10,009 bases of DNA, taken from the NCBI GenBank assembly GCA_036505275.1, contig DASXTS010000384.1:1-10009 (forward strand), given 5' to 3'. The notes under the pieces are model-generated. The model worked only from the letters and a program-made list of their open reading frames with translations. It was not told where the DNA came from and made no database searches. Positions 5,721 to 10,009 of this stretch are shown here, in pieces. Source of the DNA: DASXTS01 sp036505275 (lineage in GTDB: Bacteria; Actinomycetota; Actinomycetes; Mycobacteriales; Pseudonocardiaceae). The position numbers were made by a program, and so were the translations under genes. How positions within the stretch are numbered: the first letter of the stretch is position 1; every line of letters begins with the position of its first letter.

Positions 5721-5748
5721 CTGTCCACAGCCGAGGCAGTTGTCCACA
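5721..5748 (+). promoter_or_regulatory. Pair of DnaA-box-like 9-mers
   Basis: CTGTCCACA (5721-5729) and TTGTCCACA (5740-5748) lie in the same orientation, 19 bp apart, in the 120-bp gap after ruc. TTGTCCACA is the preferred DnaA box of Streptomyces and relatives. Two sites in 28 bp outside an origin could bind DnaA as a regulatory or titration site. No AT-rich unwinding region or further boxes are present, so this is not an origin. Confidence 0.45.
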
Positions 5749-5831
5749 AGCTGATCTTCGGCCGGGCAGTTGGGCCGCGCCGCTCCCCTAGGGTTCGCGA
5801 CCGGGCAGACCCGTCGCGAGGGGAGATCAGA

Positions 5832-6524
5832 ATGGGCCGGGGTGGACATCGCGGTGCAGGTCCGCAAACGCTGGCACCACTGCTCCGAGAACGGCTGGCC
5901 ACCCGCTTTCGCGGCGGAGGCTGGTCTCGCCCTGTAGTGCTCCGGCGTGTCCTGGCGGCGGTCCTCGTGCTCCTAGCGGCGGCGCTGGCGCTTCGCCCCC
6001 AGCCAGGCACGGCAACTGTCATCGTCGCGGCCCACGACCTGGCGCCGGGCCACACCCTGACGGCGGCCGATGTGGTGGCCCGGCCGGTGCCAGCCGGTTT
6101 CGTACCGGCCGGCGCGCTGACCGAGCCGTCCGGCGTGGATGGTCGAGTCTTGGCCGGTGCCGCTAGAAGCGGCGAGACCATCACCGATGTGCGGCTGCTC
6201 GGCGCGGATCTGGTTCGGCTGCTTGCACCCGACGGCGGCTCGGCCACCGTGCCGATCCGACTGTCCGATCCTGATGTAGCTGGACTGTTGGCGCCCGGAT
6301 CGACCGTCGACGTGGTCAGCGTTGGCGAGCGGGACGGTAAGGCCACGGTGCTGGCAGAACGGGCGACGGTGCTTGCGGTCCTCGACGCCGATGGCGTCGG
6401 CGGGTTCGGTCATGCAACGCGCGGTCAGCGGGGCCGCCTCGTGGTAGTCGTGCTACCCCGGCAGGCTGCCACACAGGTGGCGGCTGCCTCGCTTTCACAG
6501 TCCCTCACGGTTACGCTCCGCTAG
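5832..6524 (+). CDS. SAF-domain (CpaB/RcpC-like) membrane-anchored protein
   Basis: A 230-residue protein with a basic N-terminus, one membrane anchor (about 35-54, leucine/alanine-rich after RRV) and an exported SAF domain (about 61-122, VIVAAHDLAPGHTLTAADV, then VPAGFVPAGAL). A CpaB/RcpC-like C-terminal part follows, with VPIRLSDPDVAGLLAPGSTV (about 140-159) and LVVVVLPRQAATQVA near the end. CpaB/RcpC proteins belong to Flp (tad) pilus assembly, and SAF domains resemble antifreeze and sugar-binding folds. No other pilus gene is in the window, so this is an orphan of unknown role at the cell surface. The start is well supported by AGGGGAGA 5 nt before the ATG. It may be cotranscribed with mscL 57 bp downstream. 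Confidence 0.8.
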   Translation: MGRGGHRGAGPQTLAPLLRERLATRFRGGGWSRPVVLRRVLAAVLVLLAAALALRPQPGTATVIVAAHDLAPGHTLTAADVVARPVPAGFVPAGALTEPSGVDGRVLAGAARSGETITDVRLLGADLVRLLAPDGGSATVPIRLSDPDVAGLLAPGSTVDVVSVGERDGKATVLAERATVLAVLDADGVGGFGHATRGQRGRLVVVVLPRQAATQVAAASLSQSLTVTLR

Positions 6525-6581
6525 CACTTGTCCGACGGGCGCTGCCGTTAGGCGTCCTCGGCGTCACACAAGGGGGCCGTG

Positions 6582-6977
6582 GTGCTCAAGGGGTTCAAGG
6601 ACTTCCTGATGCGCGGCAACGTGATCGAGCTCGCCGTCGCCGTGGTTATCGGCGTCGCATTCACGGCGCTCGTCACTGCGTTCACCGAGAACCTGATCAA
6701 CCCGATCATTGCCGCCTTCGGCGGCTCCAACATCAACGGGCTGGGCTTCCAACTGGTCGGCGGCAGCCCCAAGACGGTGATCGATGTCGGCGTGGTGCTC
6801 AGCGCCGCGATCAACTTCGTACTGATCGCCGCGGTGGTGTACTTCGTCTTCGTGCTGCCGTTCCAAATGCTTCAGGCGCGGCGTAAGCGGGGCGAGGAAC
6901 CCGGCCCTGCCGAGCCGACCGATGTTGAACTGCTCGCCGAGATCCGCGATCTGCTGGCACGGCAGCAGCAACCCTGA
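6582..6977 (+). CDS. mscL: Large-conductance mechanosensitive channel
   Basis: MscL (131 residues) forms a homopentameric inner-membrane channel that opens under membrane tension and releases solutes on osmotic downshock. LKGFKDFLMRGNVIELAVAV (the N-terminal helix running into TM1, gate region about 14-36), FTENLINPII, the periplasmic loop GGSNINGLGFQLVGG, TM2 (about 70-92, LSAAINFVLIAAVVYFVFVLP) and the cytoplasmic helix TDVELLAEIRDLLA are all present. Two GTG codons stand in tandem at 6579 and 6582. The second is chosen because it gives MLKGFK, as in M. tuberculosis MscL, and a 5-nt gap from AGGGGG. Its stop lies 8 bp from the stop of a convergent small gene. Confidence 0.96.
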   Translation: MLKGFKDFLMRGNVIELAVAVVIGVAFTALVTAFTENLINPIIAAFGGSNINGLGFQLVGGSPKTVIDVGVVLSAAINFVLIAAVVYFVFVLPFQMLQARRKRGEEPGPAEPTDVELLAEIRDLLARQQQP

Positions 6978-6985
6978 CGCGGTCA

Positions 6986-7231
6986 CTACCGGTCGTGGTG
7001 CGGCGGCCGGTTCGCTCGGTACCACTCATCGCGGGCGGACGCCTCGGCGTCGTGCCTTCCGTCCTCGGCTCCGAGGTCGCCGCCGAAGATCTCCTCGAGC
7101 CGTCGGCTCAAGGGTGACTCGACCGGCTTGGGCGGTTCGGGTTGCTCATCCTGCTTTTCCCGCACCCACCAATGGTGCGATGAGTCGGCGATGTGGGCAC
7201 ACCCGGTTCGGGTTAACGCACCGCAGAGCAA
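6986..7231 (-). CDS. Small acidic hypothetical protein
   Basis: I do not recognise this family. The frame encodes up to 81 residues. The likely functional part starts near ADSSHHWWVREKQ (15-27) and is followed by a Pro/Glu linker, SPLSRRLEEIFGGDL (39-53, an amphipathic helix) and an acidic/charged end with DEWYRANRPPHHDR. Codon third positions are GC-rich in this frame, unlike the overlapping plus-strand frames, which supports coding. It is convergent with mscL (8 bp between stops) and divergent from the next gene. The start is uncertain: TTG at 7231 opens the frame but has no Shine-Dalgarno, and a GTG at residue 23 would give a 59-residue protein. It has no membrane segment or signal peptide. 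Confidence 0.6.
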   Translation of the reverse strand: MLCGALTRTGCAHIADSSHHWWVREKQDEQPEPPKPVESPLSRRLEEIFGGDLGAEDGRHDAEASARDEWYRANRPPHHDR

Positions 7232-7292
7232 CGACGTGGGCCATCATGGTGTAACCGACGTCACATCACATGTTGCACCGGAAGGAGAGGCG

Positions 7293-7580
7293 ATGAGCTT
7301 GCTGGACAGGCTCAAGGGGATGTTCGGCCAGTCCAAGGACAAGGCCACGGAGGTCGCCGGCGACCTGGCCGAAAAGGCGACCGAGGTTGCCAGTGAAGTC
7401 GCGGTGAAGGCGGGCGAGCTGGCGGCGAAGGTAGGCGATGCCGCGGCGAAGGGCGTCGACGCAGCGGCGTCGGGTGTGGACAAGGCGACCGGCGGTAAGC
7501 TCCACGACAAGATCGAGAATGTGTCCGACAAGGTCGAATCCGCCCTGAACAAGGGTGAGAGGGGCGGCCCGAAGAGCTGA
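7293..7580 (+). CDS. MT0933-like antitoxin-family / LEA-like small protein
   Basis: A 95-residue protein rich in Ala, Lys, Glu and Asp with no cysteine or tryptophan. It opens MSLLDRLKGMFGQSKDKA, passes through repeating amphipathic segments (EVAGDLAEKATEVASEVAVKAG, 20-41; AAKVGDAAAKGVDAAASGVDKA) and ends GGKLHDKIENVSDKVESALN. The DKATGGKxxxKI pattern is typical of the small proteins named MT0933-like antitoxins, but no toxin gene lies next to it, so that name may mislead. The repeats also resemble LEA/apolipoprotein helices that coat membranes or protect protein. The start is clear: GAAGGAGAGG lies just upstream of the ATG. It ends 20 bp from the convergent moaB2 stop. Confidence 0.75.
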   Translation: MSLLDRLKGMFGQSKDKATEVAGDLAEKATEVASEVAVKAGELAAKVGDAAAKGVDAAASGVDKATGGKLHDKIENVSDKVESALNKGERGGPKS

Positions 7581-7600
7581 CCGGTAAGCCTCCGTTCTCC

Positions 7601-8101
7601 TCACTCGTCGGCGAAGCCGGACAGCTCCTCGATCACGTGCGTAACCAACGGCGTGAGGGTCGCCATGCCGTCGCGTACGGCCGACCTGGACGGCGCAAGG
7701 TTGACCACGAGCGTGCTGCCGGAGATACCGACCAGGCCTCGCGACAGCCCGGCATCAACTGCTCCGGCGGCGAGGCCGGATGCACGGAGCGCCTCGGCAA
7801 TGCCAGGAATCGGCCGGTCGAGCACGCCGGCCGTGGCGTCGGGCGTGACGTCTCGCGGCGAGACCCCGGTCCCGCCCACGGTGATGACAAGATCGACACC
7901 ACCGATCACCGCGGTGTTCAGCGCGTTACGGATCTCGACGCTGTCGCCGGCGACGACCACCGTGCCGTCGACGACGAAGCCGACCTCATCGAGCAGTTCG
8001 GTGACCAGCGGACCGGTGCTGTCCTCGTGCTCGCCGTGCGCGATCCGGTCGTCGACGATGACGACCAAAGCCCGGCCGAGGCGCTGCGCGCTACGTTCCA
8101 T
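7601..8101 (-). CDS. moaB2: MogA/MoaB-family molybdopterin-binding protein, MoaB2-like
   Basis: A 166-residue protein of the MogA/MoaB fold, whose members adenylate molybdopterin in Moco synthesis. It has RALVVIVDDR (10-19), EDSTGPLVTELL (26-37), NTAVIGGVDLVITVGGTGVSPRDVTPDAT (62-90, with the GGTG-x3-RD-x-TP substrate loop) and SRGLVGISGSTLVVNLAPSRSAV (120-142). It closely resembles M. tuberculosis MoaB2 (Rv0984) as I remember it. MoaB2 of M. smegmatis has been reported to bind the principal sigma factor, so a Moco role should not be assumed, and no other Moco synthesis gene is nearby. The ATG at 8101 is chosen over a GTG at 8110, because a TACGGT box ends 7 nt before the ATG and overlaps the GTG, suggesting a leaderless message. 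Confidence 0.9.
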   Translation of the reverse strand: MERSAQRLGRALVVIVDDRIAHGEHEDSTGPLVTELLDEVGFVVDGTVVVAGDSVEIRNALNTAVIGGVDLVITVGGTGVSPRDVTPDATAGVLDRPIPGIAEALRASGLAAGAVDAGLSRGLVGISGSTLVVNLAPSRSAVRDGMATLTPLVTHVIEELSGFADE

Positions 8102-8108
8102 GCGCGTC

Positions 8109-8114
8109 ACCGTA
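8109..8114 (-). promoter_or_regulatory. Candidate -10 box for leaderless moaB2
   Basis: TACGGT fits TAnnnT and ends 7 nt before the moaB2 ATG, so transcription would start at or near the A of the ATG. No -35 hexamer is obvious. A GAAGGA motif further upstream is too far from the ATG to serve as a normal ribosome binding site. Confidence 0.45.
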
Positions 8115-8181
8115 CCGATGTCCTTCGCATCTCTGACGGGGTGCTTTGGCTCAGGTAGGCACGCCGTCGGCGCGGGCCGGC

Positions 8182-8280
8182 GTGTCCGCGGTTCCGTACA
8201 CGTGAGTTGGACGCTTCGGTACACCATTCTGGATCGGGCGCGCCGAAGCGCCCAACGCGTGGATCCCAACCCGCGGACAC
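8182..8280 (-). terminator. Long interrupted inverted repeat after the two-component operon
   Basis: GTGTCCGCGG (8182-8191) pairs perfectly with CCGCGGACAC (8271-8280). Inside, GTTGGACGCTTCGG (8206-8219) pairs with CCGAAGCGCCCAAC (8243-8256) with one mismatch, leaving a 23-nt loop. The structure lies about 40 nt after the kinase stop and 80 nt before the moaB2 promoter, so as RNA it could end or stabilise the kinase transcript and insulate moaB2. There is no T-tract, as is common in Actinobacteria. It is built partly from the 22-bp repeats. Confidence 0.45.
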
Positions 8281-8302
8281 ACCGTGCCGAACCCGCGGAC
8301 AC
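8182..8302. repeat. Second locus of the 22-bp repeat family, in both orientations
   Basis: GTGTCCGCGG (8182-8191) is a plus-strand copy of the unit in the 5065-5218 array. On the minus strand, units beginning GTGTCCGCGGGTT start at 8302 and 8280, again exactly 22 bp apart. The copies lie in the 218-bp gap between moaB2 and the kinase gene. The same family at two sites 3 kb apart, both intergenic, points to a dispersed genomic repeat. Confidence 0.85.
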
Positions 8303-8319
8303 ACCGTGCCGGAGCGAGT

Positions 8320-9339
8320 TCAGGCGGCGAGCGGGAGGTGGACCTCGAAGCGGCAACCGGGGCCGTGGTTGTGGGCGGCTATCCGACCACGGTGGGCCTC
8401 CACGAGGCCGCGGGCGATGGCCAGGCCGAGTCCCGCACCGGCGGGCTGGTCCGCGCCGGGTGCCGGAGTACGGGCCTTGCTGCCGCGGAAGGCGACGTCG
8501 AATACGCGGCCGAGGTCGGCCTCCGGGATGCCGCCGCAAGCGTCGTCGACTCGTAACCACCCCTCGGCACCGTCGACGCCGGCGGCGACGACCACCACGC
8601 CCTCATCGGGAGTGTGCCGGATGGCGTTGGCGAGCAGGTTGCGGACGATGCGGGCCAGTTCGGCGTCACTGCCAAGCACCACGGGCCACCGCGATGGGGC
8701 CGACCGCACCAGGACTCCGCGGCGCGCGGCGACCGGTCCTTGTGCGGCGATGGCCTCGCTGACCACGTCGTGCAGGGGTACGGCCGCCAGGGTGAGCTGT
8801 AATGCGCCGGCAGTGATCCTGGACAGCTCGAAGAGGTCGTCCACCATGCCGGTGAGCCGCTCGGCCTCGACGCCAATACGCGACACATAAGACGAGACGT
8901 CAGCCGGCGAGGAGACCACGCCGTCGCCGAGCGCCTCGGTCATGGCGCGGATGCCGGCCAGTGGCGTGCGAAGGTCGTGACTTATCCATGCGACGAGCTC
9001 ACGGCGGGAGGCCTCGGCCGCCCGCTCGCGGGCCCGCGCCTCGCGTTCCCACACGCTGCGCCGCGCGATCGACCTGCCGAGGAGCAGCGCCACCGGCACC
9101 GTCACCACCGCGACCAGCCCGCACACCAGGAGCGTGGTGGTGAGTTGCGGGGTGAACATGAACCCGCTCACCCCGATCACGCCGGCGATCGTCGCAACCA
9201 ACGGCACGAGCACCAACACGGTCATGGCGGCGGTGATCGAGCCGCGACGGAAGCGGGCCAGCAGCAGGGCGCCGAGCACGGCGATCGGCAACGAGCAGCC
9301 GATCGCGTACGGGGCGACGTGCAGCAGGTCAGCCAGCAT
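8320..9339 (-). CDS. Membrane-bound sensor histidine kinase
   Basis: A 339-residue HisKA/HATPase kinase. Three hydrophobic stretches (about 5-28, 35-60, 67-88) with hardly any loop between them form the sensor part, so it probably senses within the membrane. No clear HAMP domain is seen, and a basic coiled stretch (91-112) leads to the H box VAWISHDLRTPLAGI (116-130, phosphorylated His121). The N box NLLANAIRHTPDEG (234-247), a G1-like VDDACGGIP (264-272, atypical for D-x-G-x-G), the F box VFDVAFRG (279-286) and the G2 box GAGLGLAIARGLVEAHRG (301-318) complete the ATPase domain. The ATG overlaps the end of the regulator gene by 11 bp, with GAAGG 11 nt upstream, implying coupled translation. 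The trigger and targets are unknown. In M. tuberculosis a kinase (mprB) also lies near moaB2, but orthology is not claimed. Confidence 0.92.
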   Translation of the reverse strand: MLADLLHVAPYAIGCSLPIAVLGALLLARFRRGSITAAMTVLVLVPLVATIAGVIGVSGFMFTPQLTTTLLVCGLVAVVTVPVALLLGRSIARRSVWEREARARERAAEASRRELVAWISHDLRTPLAGIRAMTEALGDGVVSSPADVSSYVSRIGVEAERLTGMVDDLFELSRITAGALQLTLAAVPLHDVVSEAIAAQGPVAARRGVLVRSAPSRWPVVLGSDAELARIVRNLLANAIRHTPDEGVVVVAAGVDGAEGWLRVDDACGGIPEADLGRVFDVAFRGSKARTPAPGADQPAGAGLGLAIARGLVEAHRGRIAAHNHGPGCRFEVHLPLAA

Positions 9340-10009
9340 GCCAGCCGTGACCTTCGCTGGTGGGGTCGTACCGGTATCCGACGCCCCACACTGTGGCGAT
9401 GCGCCGGGGCGCCGCCGGGTCGTCTTCGATCTTCTCGCGCAACCGCCGCACATGCACCGTGACCGTCGAGTGATCGCCGAACGTCCACCCCCACACGCGT
9501 TCCAGCAGCGTGGCGCGGTCGAAGGCCTGACCGGGGTTGCGCAACAGGAAAACCAGTAGATCCAGCTCGCGGCCGGTGAGGGCGAGCTCGACGCCGCGGC
9601 GCACCGCACGGCGCGCTGCCACGTCGACCTCGAGATCCCCGTCGCGCAGGACACCACCCTGCGCCGAGCCGTCGGGCCCGTGCTCGGCCGCGCCACTGCC
9701 GCCGCGGGCGCGCCGCAGCACCGACGCCACCCGAAGCGCCAGCTCCCGCGGGCTAAACGGCTTGGTCACGTAATCGTCGGCGCCGAGTTGCAGTCCGACC
9801 ACCCGGTCGCACTCCTCGCCGAGCGCAGTGAGCATCACCACCGGCACATCCGAGCTGGCCCGCAGCCGCCGGCAGACCTCCAGCCCGTCAATGCCGGGCA
9901 GCATGAGGTCAAGCACCACGAGATCCGGCTGTTGCTCGGCAGCCAACCGAAGCGCCGTCTCCCCGTCGCGGGCGAGCTGCACGGCGTACCCGTCGCGCTC
10001 CAGGTATCG
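9329..10009 (-). CDS. OmpR/PhoB-type response regulator (N-terminus cut by window edge)
   Basis: 226 codons are present and the frame is open to the right edge. From the edge, the receiver domain starts at RYLERDGYAV, so roughly 18-20 residues with the acidic metal-binding pair are missing. The phosphorylated Asp is in LVVLDLMLPGIDGLEV (residue 34 of the visible part), the switch Thr is in VVMLTALG (61), and the conserved Lys is in VTKPFSPREL (83). A winged-helix DNA-binding domain follows (about 121-217): LALTGRELDLLVFLLRNPG, then TVTVHVRRLREKIEDDP and WGVGYRYDP. The cognate kinase overlaps its 3' end. It would bind direct repeats upstream of its target genes after phosphorylation, but targets cannot be read from this window. 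Confidence 0.94.
   Translation of the reverse strand, partial: RYLERDGYAVQLARDGETALRLAAEQQPDLVVLDLMLPGIDGLEVCRRLRASSDVPVVMLTALGEECDRVVGLQLGADDYVTKPFSPRELALRVASVLRRARGGSGAAEHGPDGSAQGGVLRDGDLEVDVAARRAVRRGVELALTGRELDLLVFLLRNPGQAFDRATLLERVWGWTFGDHSTVTVHVRRLREKIEDDPAAPRRIATVWGVGYRYDPTSEGHGWHAG

Noticed and set aside
5721..5748. Replication origin
   Set aside because: Only two DnaA-like boxes, no AT-rich region, and no dnaA, dnaN or gyrase genes nearby.
312..6521. Shared 14-mer ACGGTTACGCTCCG near 311-324 and at 6508-6521
   Set aside because: One exact 14-bp match in 10 kb is near what chance allows. The second copy is coding (end of the SAF gene) and the flanks differ.
8102..8110. GTG at 8110 as the moaB2 start
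   Set aside because: It overlaps the TACGGT box and adds only VTR before MERS. The ATG at 8101 sits 7 nt from the box and aligns better with the start of MoaB2 relatives.

Overview
The window looks like a chromosomal segment of a high-GC actinobacterium, probably a Micromonosporaceae-type organism (the family is an inference). Support comes from very GC-rich third codon positions, frequent GTG starts, several starts that look leaderless (a TAnnnT -10 box 7-8 nt before the start codon), and a gene order matching the Mycobacterium tuberculosis Rv0984-Rv0996 neighbourhood (moaB2, mscL, the FmdB-type zinc ribbon gene Rv0991c/ruc, 5-formyl-THF cyclo-ligase, galU, moeA1/glp, rimJ, Rv0996/glpR). Orientations of the shared genes agree as well. 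This is core chromosome, with accessory signals mainly between genes.

Left part (1-4421, minus strand): reading right to left, galU, a 28-codon repeat micro-ORF, glp (gephyrin/MoeA-like division protein), rimJ (GNAT acetyltransferase), glpR/sepX (membrane partner of Glp), then tRNA-Ala(CGC). GalU makes UDP-glucose for the envelope. Glp and GlpR are known from other Actinobacteria as a cell-division/septation pair. Left of the tRNA 3' end lie about 600 lower-GC bases without a convincing gene.

Middle (4422-7600): a 39-bp divergent promoter separates galU from the plus-strand 5-FCL gene. Then come a seven-copy 22-bp tandem repeat array, a CIRCE operator (HrcA site), the ruc-type zinc ribbon gene, two DnaA-box-like 9-mers, a SAF/CpaB-like membrane protein and mscL. 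A small acidic minus-strand ORF and a plus-strand MT0933-like Ala/Lys/Glu-rich protein follow.

Right part (7601-10009, minus strand): moaB2 (MogA/MoaB fold) stands behind an apparent leaderless promoter. An intergenic region carries the same 22-bp repeat family arranged as a long inverted repeat. A two-component pair, an OmpR-type response regulator (cut by the window edge) and an overlapping membrane histidine kinase, runs into it.

Themes: two proteins of molybdenum-cofactor ancestry (Glp and MoaB2) occur without other Moco genes in the window. The ruc gene is tied to protein-folding stress by a CIRCE site. Short tandem repeats, including three 12-bp tracts in or between genes, are unusually common. 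The most unusual items are the repeat micro-ORF bridging galU and glp, and the 22-bp repeat family present at two loci. I saw no mobile element, CRISPR array or defence system.
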